From: Streptomyces pristinaespiralis
Lineage (GTDB): Bacteria; Actinomycetota; Actinomycetes; Streptomycetales; Streptomycetaceae
DNA length: 64,000 nucleotides
NCBI RefSeq assembly: GCF_001278075.1
Contig: NZ_CP011340.1
Location: forward strand, 7,933,501 to 7,997,500
Direction: 5' to 3'
Positions 8,521-16,734 of the stretch are shown piece after piece (the stretch's first letter is position 1; each line of letters opens with the position of its first letter). The position numbers were made by a program, and so were the translations under genes. Below the pieces are notes generated by a model. It saw nothing but the letters and a program-made list of their open reading frames with translations, was not told the origin of the DNA and searched no databases.

Positions 8521-9330
8521 CTACGGGATGCGCGCGACCCCGCCCCACTCGATCCATTCGTCGGTCTGCTGCACCGGTGCCAGATCGGTGTCGGGACGCC
8601 AGGTGGAGACCTCCACCAGCCCGGGCTCCAGTATCTCCATGCCGTCGAGGTAGGCGGCGACCTCGTGCTCCTCGCGGACCCGGCCCCAGTGGTTGTCGGT
8701 GGCCTGCGCCATGAAGTCGGTGACGAACTTGCGGATCTCCGGCCGGTCGCTCACCAGTTGGCAGACGACGAGGAAGCTGCCCGGCGCCAGCCGTTCGGCG
8801 ACCCGCCGCACGAGACCCGCCGGATCGGCCTCGTCCGGGATGCAGTGCATCACCGACACGAAGAGAGCCGCGACAGGCTGGCTGAAATCGATCAGCCGCC
8901 GGGTCTCTTCGTGGTCGAAGATACCGTCGGTGTCGCGCATGTCGGCCTGGATGACCGTGGTGCGGTCGTTCTCGTCGAGCAGGGCCCTGCCGTGCGCGAG
9001 CACGATGGGATCGTTGTCGACGTAGACGACCCTGGAGGCGGGATCGACCGACTGCGCGACCTGGTGGACGTTGTCCTGGGTCGGCAGACCGGATCCGTGG
9101 TCGATGAACTGGCGGATGCCGTACTCGGTCGCCAGCATCCGCACGACACGCCGAAGGAAGCGGCGGTTGTTGACGGCGAGTGTCTTGGTGCTGGGGACCT
9201 GCTTCAGAAGTTCTTCGCAGGCTTCTCGGTCCGACTGGTAGTTGTCGTCGCCCCCCAGGAAGTAGTCGTACATACGTGCCACGCTGGGCACTTTGGTGTC
9301 GATGGCGTCGGGGCGCCACGAACTCTGCAT
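8521..9330 (-). CDS. SAM-dependent methyltransferase, Methyltransf_19 (DUF574) family
   Basis: 269 residues from the ATG at 9330, which has GGTGAGGA 4 nt upstream; starts at 9378 and 9396 have no ribosome site. Hallmarks are PSVARMYDYFLGGDDNY near the N-terminus, the SAM loop FIDHGSGLPTQDNVHQVA, the acidic VVYVDNDPIVLAH and the substrate-side PVAALFVSVMHCIPDE. This family is expanded in Streptomyces and mostly uncharacterised. The gene stands alone, so no substrate can be proposed. Confidence 0.88.
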   Translation of the reverse strand: MQSSWRPDAIDTKVPSVARMYDYFLGGDDNYQSDREACEELLKQVPSTKTLAVNNRRFLRRVVRMLATEYGIRQFIDHGSGLPTQDNVHQVAQSVDPASRVVYVDNDPIVLAHGRALLDENDRTTVIQADMRDTDGIFDHEETRRLIDFSQPVAALFVSVMHCIPDEADPAGLVRRVAERLAPGSFLVVCQLVSDRPEIRKFVTDFMAQATDNHWGRVREEHEVAAYLDGMEILEPGLVEVSTWRPDTDLAPVQQTDEWIEWGGVARIP

Positions 9331-9497
9331 CCAGTCCTCACCCGCGTTGATGGAGATCCGGTTCTGTGGGATCCACATGCTAGGGAGACGCCGCACGGCG
9401 GTACAGACGGATGGTGGGGGCAGCGGCTCCGGTACGTCGGCTTTCGGCCAGGGCGCTCCGTCCCAACTGTCCCACTCCTACCATGCGTTACGGCCGG

Positions 9498-10403
9498 TCA
9501 GAGCGCGCCCCACGAGTGGGCCCGGGTGCGGAGGTGGTCGTGGACCAGCGCCAGGGGCGGATGGACGAGGGCGCCGGCCCTGGTCGCCAGGTAGAGGGTG
9601 TTGAGCGGCGGGGCGGCGGGCTCGTGGAGCAGTTCGACGGAGCCCGCGGCGAGGGCCGGCTCGGCGAGATAGCGGGGCAGGGCGCTCACCCCCGCGCCCG
9701 CGATCACGGCGGCCAGAACGGCCCGCAGGTCCGGGACGATCACGGAGATGCTGTTCGGCGGCCGGCGGTCGAACTCGCTCAGCCAGTAGCGGCGGACGAT
9801 CGGCAGGTCGTCCGCGTAACCGACCAGCGGGAGATGGGCGAGCGCCTCCACCGGATCGCCGGCCAGCCGCGCGTTGTCGACAGTGCGGGCCAGGGACGGC
9901 GCGCCGACGAGAACGAACTCCTCGTCGATGAGCGGCGTGGCCACGATGTCCTGCTGCGTGGGCCGTATGGCGGACACAACCAGCTCCACGTGTCCCTCCG
10001 TGAGGGCGGCGAGCAGATCGCGGGCGAGGCCCAGCGTCACATGGATGCGCAGTCCCCGAGTGGTCAGCGGCGCCAGCGTGGGCAGGACGCGCATGGCCAT
10101 CAGCTCGCCGGGGCCCGCGATCCGTACGGTCCCGACATGCGCCGCCCCCGCCCGCGACGGTTCCAGCGCCGCGCGCAGCTCGTCGAGGTGCGTGCCGACG
10201 CGGGCGGCGAGATCGGCCGCGTGCGCGGTGGGGGTGACGCCTTTGCGTGAGCGGACGAACAACTGCTCACCCATCTGGTCCTCCAGCCTGGCCAGCTGCC
10301 CGCTGACGGCCGGCTGGGTGAGCCCGAGGCGCTCGGCGGCGGCGGAGAGCGACCCGCAGCGGTAGATCTCCAGGAAGGTAGACAGCAGATCCAGTCCCGG
10401 CAC
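9498..10403 (-). CDS. LysR-family transcriptional regulator
   Basis: 301 residues with a GTG start. The winged helix is residues 1-62 (LSAAAERLGLTQPAVSGQLARLEDQMGEQLFVR), followed by a periplasmic-binding-like effector domain from about 90. It is divergent from the PfpI-type gene 120 bp away. A 16-bp palindrome at 10417-10432 just upstream of its own start fits a LysR box, so it probably regulates itself and the neighbour. Confidence 0.93.
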   Translation of the reverse strand: MPGLDLLSTFLEIYRCGSLSAAAERLGLTQPAVSGQLARLEDQMGEQLFVRSRKGVTPTAHAADLAARVGTHLDELRAALEPSRAGAAHVGTVRIAGPGELMAMRVLPTLAPLTTRGLRIHVTLGLARDLLAALTEGHVELVVSAIRPTQQDIVATPLIDEEFVLVGAPSLARTVDNARLAGDPVEALAHLPLVGYADDLPIVRRYWLSEFDRRPPNSISVIVPDLRAVLAAVIAGAGVSALPRYLAEPALAAGSVELLHEPAAPPLNTLYLATRAGALVHPPLALVHDHLRTRAHSWGAL

Positions 10404-10416
10404 GCAACCCTCGTTC

Positions 10417-10432
10417 CATAAGAGAAGTTATG
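10417..10432. promoter_or_regulatory. LysR-type operator candidate
   Basis: CATAAGAGAAGTTATG is a perfect 5-bp inverted repeat with a 6-nt spacer and contains the T-N11-A pattern of LysR boxes. It is 13 nt upstream of the LysR start codon, in the divergent promoter region, and is AT-rich against a GC-rich background. Confidence 0.6.
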
Positions 10433-10522
10433 ACGCTCATGATGCCCGCGGATGATGCGGGGGCAAAGCTGGGGTTGTCCGTAGCGAACCGCAACACATC
10501 CGAGCGAAGTAAGGACTGCTCC

Positions 10523-11227
10523 ATGTCGAAGATCCTCATGGTCGTTTCCGGAGCCGACAGCCTCAAGCTGTCCGACGGCACCAGCCACCCCACCGGCTAC
10601 TGGGCCGAGGAACTGGCCGCCTCGCACGAGGTGCTCCGGAAGGCGGGCCACGACGTGGTCATCGCGACCCCCGGCGGCGTCCGGCCGACCGTGGACCCCA
10701 TCAGCCTCGACGAGCGCGGCGGCGTGGAGGAGGCGGACGCCAAGAGGTTCCGGGCCTACCTGGACGCCATCGACGCGGAACTCGCCCGTCCCACCGATCT
10801 CTCCACGGTGTCGGCCGGCGACTACGACGCGGTGTACATCCCCGGCGGTCACGGCCCGATGGCCGACCTCGCCGTCAGTGCGGACCTCGGCCGGCTGCTG
10901 ACCGACGCCGACGCCCAGGGCAAGATCGTCGCGGCCCTCTGCCACGGTCCCGCCGCGCTGCTCAGCGCCGTCGGCGAGGACGGCTCCTTCGCCTTCTCCG
11001 GGCGTGAGATGACCACGTTCAGTGACGAGGAGGAGCAGCAGGGCGGCCTCGGCGACAAGTCGCCCTACCTGGTCGAGTCGCGCCTGCGCGAGCTCGGCGC
11101 GGTGGTCCGGCCGGGCGGCGCGTGGGAGAGCCGCGTCGTCGTCGACGGCAACCTCGTCACCGGCCAGAACCCGCAGTCCAGCGCCGACACGGCGCGGCAG
11201 GTGGTCGAAGTACTGGCACGCCGCTGA
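10523..11227 (+). CDS. DJ-1/PfpI-superfamily protein (Hsp31-like)
   Basis: 234 residues from ATG 10523 (AAGGA upstream). Class I glutamine-amidotransferase-like fold: the nucleophile elbow is AALCHGPAAL with Cys140-His141, preceded by the strand VYIPGGHGPMADL and the N-terminal GYWAEELAASHEVLRKAG. Members of this Hsp31-like branch act as glyoxalase III, deglycase or chaperone under oxidative or carbonyl stress. It is divergent from a LysR gene that likely controls it. A strong terminator follows. Confidence 0.9.
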   Translation: MSKILMVVSGADSLKLSDGTSHPTGYWAEELAASHEVLRKAGHDVVIATPGGVRPTVDPISLDERGGVEEADAKRFRAYLDAIDAELARPTDLSTVSAGDYDAVYIPGGHGPMADLAVSADLGRLLTDADAQGKIVAALCHGPAALLSAVGEDGSFAFSGREMTTFSDEEEQQGGLGDKSPYLVESRLRELGAVVRPGGAWESRVVVDGNLVTGQNPQSSADTARQVVEVLARR

Positions 11228-11245
11228 CCCTGCTGTCCGTTCCTG

Positions 11246-11287
11246 TGACGGGACCCGGCCGGGGCATTCCCCGGCCGGGTCCCGTCA
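11246..11287 (+). terminator. Strong terminator after the PfpI-like gene
   Basis: A perfect 19-bp stem (TGACGGGACCCGGCCGGGG and its complement) with a CATT loop, 18 nt after the stop codon. Confidence 0.85.
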
Positions 11288-11559
11288 TGTCGCAGTGTCG
11301 CCGACCGGAGGAACCGGCGGCCGTCGGGAGGGCGCACGCCACGCCCGGGCAGGTGAGCGCTTCGCACGCGTCGGAACCCGCCCACCGCATCAGCGTTACG
11401 GATGGCCGCCACCAGGGCACTCGAGTCACGCAAGCACAGCCGGACCGGGTTACTGAAGGCTCCTCTTCGTGCACGTACGGTGACGAACGCGTTCGCCGGT
11501 CGGCCCTTCGGGGAGCACCATGGAACCGGCACCGCGTGAACCGCCCTCGACCGCCGGAC
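11288..11559. other. Gene-free region before the VOC gene
   Basis: 272 bp with no convincing ORF. A short ATG-led frame at 11520 has GGGGAG upstream but is out of frame with the VOC protein. No clear promoter motif was seen. Confidence 0.4.
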
Positions 11560-12387
11560 ATGGTGATGAACGAGAACTCGACCCCGACCGTGACCGCCGC
11601 CGCTGCCGCGTCCGCCGCGGTGTTCGGCGCTCCCTGCTGGGTCAGCCTCATGGCCCGCGATCTCCAGGCCGCCCAGGAGTTCTACGGGGCCGTGCTCGGC
11701 TGGAAGTTCCGCAAGGGAAGACTGGGCGACCAGTTCAGAGTCGCCGTGGTCGACGGTTCGCCGGTCGCCGGGATCGGGGCACTGGCACCCGCGCTGACCG
11801 TCGCCGTCGCCTGGACCCCGTACTTCGCCGTGGAGGACGCCGACCGGACCGCGGGTCGCATCCGGGAACGCAGCGGCACCGTGGCGGTGGGGCCGCTCGC
11901 CCTGTCCATGGGGCGCGGCGTGCTCGCGGCGGACCGCGACGGCGCCGTCTTCGGCCTCTGGGAGGGCGAACTGATGCGGGACTGGCCGGCCTGGCGTGAC
12001 AAGGCACCCGCGTGGATCCGGCTGCTGGCCAAGGACGCCTTCGAATCGGCGATCTTCTACGGCGAGGTGTTCGACTGGGCGTCCGACCGGGCCGGCTGCT
12101 GCGAGGTCAGCTACCTGGAGGGCGCGGTCGTGCTGCACCGCGAGGGACGGGTGCTCGCCAGGCTCACCTCCGGAGCGGACGGCACCGCGGCGAACCCCCT
12201 GCTGCACCCCCGCTGGCATGTGCACTTCGCGGTGAAGAACCTCGAGGAGACGGTGCGCACGGCCGACCGGCACGGGGGCACCGTCCTCGCCGAGCGCACC
12301 ACCCCGCACGGCGCCGAGGTCACCCTGCGGGACCCCGACGGCGCCATCTTCAACGTGACCGCCACGGACAACGCCGTACCGCAGTAG
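11560..12387 (+). CDS. Two-domain VOC (glyoxalase/bleomycin-resistance fold) protein
   Basis: 275 residues. The start is uncertain: ATG at 11560 or 11566, both without a good ribosome site. Residues about 22-130 (PCWVSLMARDLQAAQEFYGAVLGW) form one VOC module and about 145-270 (AWIRLLAKDAFESAIFYGEVFDW ... GTVLAERTTPHGAEVTLRDPDGAIFNV) a second. Such tandem VOC proteins are common in Streptomyces as putative dioxygenases, glyoxalases or drug-binding proteins. A canonical metal-ligand set is not obvious. The HAD gene follows 29 bp downstream. Confidence 0.85.
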   Translation: MVMNENSTPTVTAAAAASAAVFGAPCWVSLMARDLQAAQEFYGAVLGWKFRKGRLGDQFRVAVVDGSPVAGIGALAPALTVAVAWTPYFAVEDADRTAGRIRERSGTVAVGPLALSMGRGVLAADRDGAVFGLWEGELMRDWPAWRDKAPAWIRLLAKDAFESAIFYGEVFDWASDRAGCCEVSYLEGAVVLHREGRVLARLTSGADGTAANPLLHPRWHVHFAVKNLEETVRTADRHGGTVLAERTTPHGAEVTLRDPDGAIFNVTATDNAVPQ

Positions 12388-12416
12388 CACCACCCACGGG
12401 GAAGGGACCTTCAGAC

Positions 12417-13097
12417 ATGGACCGCGCCGCTGTGTTCGACGTCGACGGGACGCTGGCCGACACCAACCATCTCCATGTCGTGTGCTGGTGGGAGGCCTTC
12501 CGGCAGGCCGGACACCGCGTGGCCATGCACCACATCCACCGCTCGGTCGGGCTGGCCGGCCAGGACCTGGTGGAACATGTGCTCGGCGACGACCGGGACA
12601 CGGCGCAGGACGGGGCGATCAAGGACGCCCACAAGGCGCTCTACGCGACGTACTCCGACCGGCTGCCGGCCTTCGACCAGGCGGGAGACCTGCTGCGCGC
12701 CCTGGCGGGCGACGGCTGGACCGTGGTGCTCGCGAGCTCGGCCGGCGGATCGGAGCTCGCCGCGCTACGACGGGCCATCGACGCCGACGACGCCATCTCC
12801 GCGGTCGCGGGCGCCGACGACGTGGCGGAGGGCAAGCCCGCTCCCGAACCCGTCGAACACGCGCTGGAACTGGCCGGGGTCCCGGCCGACCGCGCCGTCT
12901 TCGTCGGCGACACGGTGTGGGACATGCAGGCCGCGTCCCGGGCGGGGGTGCGGTGCGTGGCGCTGCTGTGCGGAGGGATCCCGCGTACCGCACTGGAGGC
13001 CGCCGGAGCGGCGGCCGTCTTCGACGATCCGGCGGATCTGCTGGCCCGCATCAGCACCGCGCCGTTCGCCGAACTGCTGGAGCCGTCCGGACGTTAG
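12417..13097 (+). CDS. HAD-superfamily phosphatase (PGP-like)
   Basis: 226 residues from ATG 12417 with GAAGGGA upstream. Motif I FDVDGTLADTNH, cap helices, motif II VLASSAG, Lys in EGKPAPEPVEHAL and motif IV FVGDTVWDMQAA are all present. The layout is that of small-molecule phosphatases such as phosphoglycolate phosphatase; the substrate is not predictable. Probably co-transcribed with the VOC gene upstream, and convergent with the SDR gene, whose stop is 16 bp away. Confidence 0.9.
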   Translation: MDRAAVFDVDGTLADTNHLHVVCWWEAFRQAGHRVAMHHIHRSVGLAGQDLVEHVLGDDRDTAQDGAIKDAHKALYATYSDRLPAFDQAGDLLRALAGDGWTVVLASSAGGSELAALRRAIDADDAISAVAGADDVAEGKPAPEPVEHALELAGVPADRAVFVGDTVWDMQAASRAGVRCVALLCGGIPRTALEAAGAAAVFDDPADLLARISTAPFAELLEPSGR

Positions 13098-13113
13098 GGT
13101 GCCGCGCCGTGCT

Positions 13114-14151
13114 TCAGTGTGCCCGGTGGCCCACCAACGGTGCCGTCCGCTCGCCGGAACCCTTGCGGACGCCGCGCAGGAACTCCTCCAGCGCCGCCTT
13201 GGCCGAGTGCCGCGGCTCCCAGTCCAGCTCCTCCCTGGCCCGGGCCGTGCTCATCACCGGCATCCGCAGCAGCGCGTCGAACAGCTGAGGCGACGCCGGT
13301 ACGGCGCGCAGTCCCCATGCGGCCGACACCACCGCGTGTGCCGCCTGCCGCGGGACCCGCACCACCTTCGCCTTCAGCAGGTCGCCGAGGGTCCGTGCGT
13401 CGACCACCGGCTCGGCGGCGAGGTTGAACGCCCCGCGCGCGTCGAGCAGCACGGCGGACAGATACGCCTGCGCCGCGTCGTCGGTGTGCAGTGCCTGGAA
13501 GCGCAGTCCTTCGATGTCGGGCACGAAGGGAAGCAGTCCCGGCCTGATCAGCGGGCCCGGCAGGAACTTCCCGGCGAAGATCCGGCGCTGCTCGCTGGCG
13601 GACGTCTCCTTGAACATGAACGCCGGTCGCATGCGTACCACGCGGGTGCTGGATTGCCGCAGCTCGAAGGCGTCGAGCGCCCGCTCCAGATAGGACTTCT
13701 CGCGGCAGTAGGCCGCCTCCGGCCAGCCGTGGGTGGGCCACGACTCGTCGACGCCGGGGCCGGTCTTCGGGCCCGGCGTGTAGGCGCCGACCGACGAGGC
13801 GTGGACGAGTGCCGGTACCTGCGCGGCGGCGACCGCGTCGAAGAGCCGCAACGACCCGAGGACGTTGGTCTGCCAGGTCGTGGCGGGGGAGTGGGTCGGC
13901 TGGAAGCGCCACGCGAGGTGGATCACGGCGTCGGCTCCCTCCAGATGCCGCACGAGCCGTTCACCGGCGTCCTCGCGGGCCAGATCCACGGCCGCCCAGG
14001 ACGTCCGCGAGATGTCCAGGTCGGGTACGCGTCGTGCGAGGCCGAGGACCGACGCGATCCGCGAGTCGCCCGCGAGCGCCCTCATCACGCTCGTGCCCAC
14101 ATTTCCGGTGGCCCCGGTGACCACCACCCGCAGTCCTGTCTTCACGCTCAT
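13114..14151 (-). CDS. NAD-dependent epimerase/dehydratase (extended SDR)
   Basis: 345 residues from ATG 14151 with GGAG 7 nt upstream; the longer frame to 14277 lacks a ribosome site. Rossmann motif VVVTGATGNVGTSVM at the N-terminus, VIHLAWRF, the Ser of HASSVGAYTP and the catalytic YCREK are intact. The cap suggests a nucleotide-sugar or steroid-like substrate, but this group in Streptomyces is uncharacterised. It is a single gene divergent from the HemK-like operon. Confidence 0.9.
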   Translation of the reverse strand: MSVKTGLRVVVTGATGNVGTSVMRALAGDSRIASVLGLARRVPDLDISRTSWAAVDLAREDAGERLVRHLEGADAVIHLAWRFQPTHSPATTWQTNVLGSLRLFDAVAAAQVPALVHASSVGAYTPGPKTGPGVDESWPTHGWPEAAYCREKSYLERALDAFELRQSSTRVVRMRPAFMFKETSASEQRRIFAGKFLPGPLIRPGLLPFVPDIEGLRFQALHTDDAAQAYLSAVLLDARGAFNLAAEPVVDARTLGDLLKAKVVRVPRQAAHAVVSAAWGLRAVPASPQLFDALLRMPVMSTARAREELDWEPRHSAKAALEEFLRGVRKGSGERTAPLVGHRAH

Positions 14152-14246
14152 CAGCCACTCCGTGGGGTTCCCGGAAAAGAACCGGCTGCCGACCGGGTCC
14201 CCGGCGGGCGCGTACCGAAACGGATGAAACCCGCGGTGGTGGGCAC

Positions 14247-14280
14247 ACGGGATCAAGAAGCCGGGCAACGGGATCAAGAA
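14247..14280 (+). repeat. Direct repeat of 13 bp with 21-bp period
   Basis: ACGGGATCAAGAA occurs at 14247-14259 and 14268-14280. The 21-bp spacing is two helical turns, as expected for paired activator sites on one DNA face. It lies 54 nt upstream of the HemK-like start at 14334. Confidence 0.6.
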
Positions 14281-14333
14281 ATCGCCGGATCGGCACCGGC
14301 CGCCGCCGGCTCAGTCTGCCGAAGGAGCCTGGA

Positions 14334-15017
14334 ATGACAAGTCTGCCGGGAGTGGACCGGGGCGCAGTGGCGCTCGTGCTCGCCCCGGGTGTGTACGCCC
14401 CGCAGAGCGACACGTTTCTGCTCGCGGACGCGCTCGAGCGTGAACCGCTGAAGCCTGGTGCCGAGGTGCTCGACGTGGGCACCGGCACCGGAGCGCTGGC
14501 CCTGACGGCCGCCCGGCGCGGCGCCCGTGTGACGGCGGTCGACCGATCATGGCGTGCCGTCGTCGCCACCCGCCTCAATGCCGTGCTCGCGCGCCGCCGG
14601 GTGCGCGTCCTGCACGGTGACCTGCTGGACCCGGCCATGGGCCGGCGCTTCGACCTGATCGTGTGCAATCCGCCCTACGTGCCCGCCCCGCACGCGCACC
14701 CGCCGCGGCGCGGCGCGGCCGTCGCCTGGGACGCGGGTCACGACGGCAGGGCCGTGCTGGACCGGATCTGCGACGGTGCCGCGGAGCTGCTGAACCCTTC
14801 GGGTGCCCTGCTGATGGTGCAGTCGGCGCTCAGCGGGGTGGGGGCGACCCTCGAGCGGCTGCAGGGCGCCGGACTGGACGCCGCAGTCGTGGAGCGTCGT
14901 CTCGTCCCCTTCGGGCCGGTCCTGCGTTCGCGCAGGAAGTGGCTCGAGCGGCGGGGGCTGATCGCTCCCGACGAGGACAAGGAAGAGCTGGTGATCATCC
15001 GTGCCGAGCGAGTCTGA
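14334..15017 (+). CDS. HemK/PrmC-like methyltransferase
   Basis: 227 residues, ATG preceded by AAGGAG. SAM-binding LDVGTGTGALALTAARRGA, acidic VTAVDRSW, and the amide-binding NPPYVPAP motif typical of N5-glutamine or N6-adenine methyltransferases are present. It lacks the N-terminal helical domain of PrmC and resembles the HemK2/MTQ2-type short proteins. The target here is unknown. Its 3' end overlaps the CDSGH-type gene by 17 bp, and a diiron protein follows, so it belongs to a three-gene operon. Confidence 0.85.
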   Translation: MTSLPGVDRGAVALVLAPGVYAPQSDTFLLADALEREPLKPGAEVLDVGTGTGALALTAARRGARVTAVDRSWRAVVATRLNAVLARRRVRVLHGDLLDPAMGRRFDLIVCNPPYVPAPHAHPPRRGAAVAWDAGHDGRAVLDRICDGAAELLNPSGALLMVQSALSGVGATLERLQGAGLDAAVVERRLVPFGPVLRSRRKWLERRGLIAPDEDKEELVIIRAERV

Positions 15018-15216
15018 GGAGCGGACGGCCGAGGAGCCCTGCCGGCTGACGGTGACCCGGGAGGGGCCGATGCTGGTGGAGGGCCCCGTCGAGGTCGTAC
15101 TCGACGACGGGACCACGGTGCGTTCCGACCGGTTCACCGTCGCGCTGTGCACGTGCCGGCGCAGCCGGACGTATCCGTGGTGCGACACCAGTCATCGGCG
15201 ACGGAGCAGGAGGTGA
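15001..15216 (+). CDS. CDGSH-type iron-sulfur protein
   Basis: 71 residues, GTG start inside the preceding gene. The cluster motif is complete: Cys50-x-Cys52, Ser55, Pro59, Cys61-Asp62 and His65 (CDTSH variant), giving the 3-Cys/1-His ligation of a redox-active or transferable [2Fe-2S] cluster. It is soluble. The next gene, 3 bp away, encodes a haem-oxygenase-like diiron protein, so electron or cluster delivery to that enzyme is a reasonable inference. Confidence 0.92.
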   Translation: MPSESEERTAEEPCRLTVTREGPMLVEGPVEVVLDDGTTVRSDRFTVALCTCRRSRTYPWCDTSHRRRSRR

Positions 15217-15219
15217 ACG

Positions 15220-16233
15220 ATGACGGACGTCGTCACGGCCACGGGCGCCGCCCTTGAGGGCGAACTGCCGGGCGCGAGGGGAGATGTGTCGCAGGGCGTG
15301 CTGAACGCCCTCCGCGACCCGGCCGGCGCACGGCTGCCGCACCCCGGCTCCGCGGAGAGCGCAGACCCCCTCGGTGACGACCTGCAACTGGCCCTCTACG
15401 TCTGCTACGAGCTGCACTACCGCGGTTTCTCCGGCGTCGACCCGGCCTGGGAGTGGGACCCGGATCTGCTCGCGCTGCGCGCCGCGATGGAGCGGCGCTT
15501 CCTCCGAGCGGTCCGCGACCGGACCGCCGGTCACCTGGACGTGTACGACGCTCTGGACGAACTGCTCGTCGAACCGGTGGACGGCACAGGGGTGTCGTAC
15601 TTCCTCAAGGACGAGGGACAGCTCCGGCACCTGCGCGAGTACGCCGCCATGCGCTCCCTGTACCACCTCAAGGAGGCCGATCCGCACGCCTGGGTGATCC
15701 CACGGCTGCACGGGAGGGCCAAAGCCGCCTTCGTGGCGGTCGAGTTCGACGAGTTCGGCGGCGGCCGCGCCGAGCGGGTGCACGCCCGGCTGTTCGCCGA
15801 CCTGATGGCGGACCTCGGCCTCGACCCGGCCTACGGCCGGTACCTCGACGCCGCGCCCGCGGAGATGCTCGCGAACGTCAACCTGATGTCGCTGTTCGGC
15901 CTGCACCGTGCCCACCGGGGCGCGCTGGTGGGGCACTTCGCGCACGTCGAGGTGACGTCGTCACCCGGTTCGCGCAGGCTCGCCGAGGCGATGCGCCGCA
16001 CCGGAGCGGGGCCGGCGGCCGAGCACTTCTACGCGGAGCACGTCACCGCCGACGCCGTGCACGAACAGATCGTGCGCCGTGACGTCATCGGTGGACTGCT
16101 GGCCGACGAACCCTCGCTCGCCTCCGACGTCGCCTTCGGGATTGCGGCGACAACCTGCCTGGAGGACCGCCTCGGTGACCGGATCATGGCCGCCTGGCGG
16201 AACGGCTCCACGAGCCTGCGTACGCCGCTGTGA
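15220..16233 (+). CDS. Haem-oxygenase-like diiron protein (iron-containing redox enzyme family)
   Basis: 337 residues. Potential metal ligands follow the family pattern: Glu64/His66 (YELHYRG), Glu175/Glu178 with Gly-rich FGGG, His188, His239/Glu244 (GHFAHVEVTSS) and the HVTADAVHE helix with His274, Asp278 and His281. Members of this superfamily (UndA, BesC, SznF types) use a labile diiron centre for oxidative decarboxylation, C-C cleavage or N-oxygenation. This subfamily paired with a CDGSH protein has no assigned reaction that I know of. Co-transcribed with the CDGSH and HemK-like genes. Confidence 0.88.
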   Translation: MTDVVTATGAALEGELPGARGDVSQGVLNALRDPAGARLPHPGSAESADPLGDDLQLALYVCYELHYRGFSGVDPAWEWDPDLLALRAAMERRFLRAVRDRTAGHLDVYDALDELLVEPVDGTGVSYFLKDEGQLRHLREYAAMRSLYHLKEADPHAWVIPRLHGRAKAAFVAVEFDEFGGGRAERVHARLFADLMADLGLDPAYGRYLDAAPAEMLANVNLMSLFGLHRAHRGALVGHFAHVEVTSSPGSRRLAEAMRRTGAGPAAEHFYAEHVTADAVHEQIVRRDVIGGLLADEPSLASDVAFGIAATTCLEDRLGDRIMAAWRNGSTSLRTPL

Positions 16234-16422
16234 CGAAGGGTGAGTGTGAATACCGGCGCAGCGGCTGTGAACGGGCCCTTCCGGCGTGCCGTGGGCCCTC
16301 CATACCAGCGACTACCTACAGTAGCCAGCTGTGTGGCGGACAGGACCGCTCCGGTTCACAATGAGGCACCGGACGGACCTCGCTCCGCCGTGTCAGGGGG
16401 CCGCATAAACCGGGAGACCACG

Positions 16423-16674
16423 ATGCTGATGCCCGACACGAGTGTGATCACCAGGCTGATTGCCCGCTACCGGGCGCAGGAACATTACGTCCTCGCCGCT
16501 CCCCACGACGACTCCGCGCGGAGACGGTTCGAGGACACCGCCTACACACTGTGTGTGCTCATGTGCGAGCGCACGGCCCGAGACGCGCTGCTGGCCGCCG
16601 AGACCTACGTGGGCCGCCGTATCCGGTCGGCCGCACCGGCCGTCGGGGAGGGCGCGGCATCCGGCGGGCGCTGA
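16423..16674 (+). CDS. DUF5133 small protein
   Basis: 83 residues from ATG 16423 with GGGAG upstream; the open frame back to 16240 is not coding-like. The family pattern is MLMPDTSVITRLIARYR, then RRRFEDTAYTLCVLMC. DUF5133 proteins are abundant in Streptomyces and of unknown function. No membrane segments or known ligands are seen. Confidence 0.8.
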   Translation: MLMPDTSVITRLIARYRAQEHYVLAAPHDDSARRRFEDTAYTLCVLMCERTARDALLAAETYVGRRIRSAAPAVGEGAASGGR

Positions 16675-16734
16675 GGGGGATCCCGGACAGACCGGCACGC
16701 ACGGGTCCGGGCGAGGGAGCGGGGAAGGACGAAG

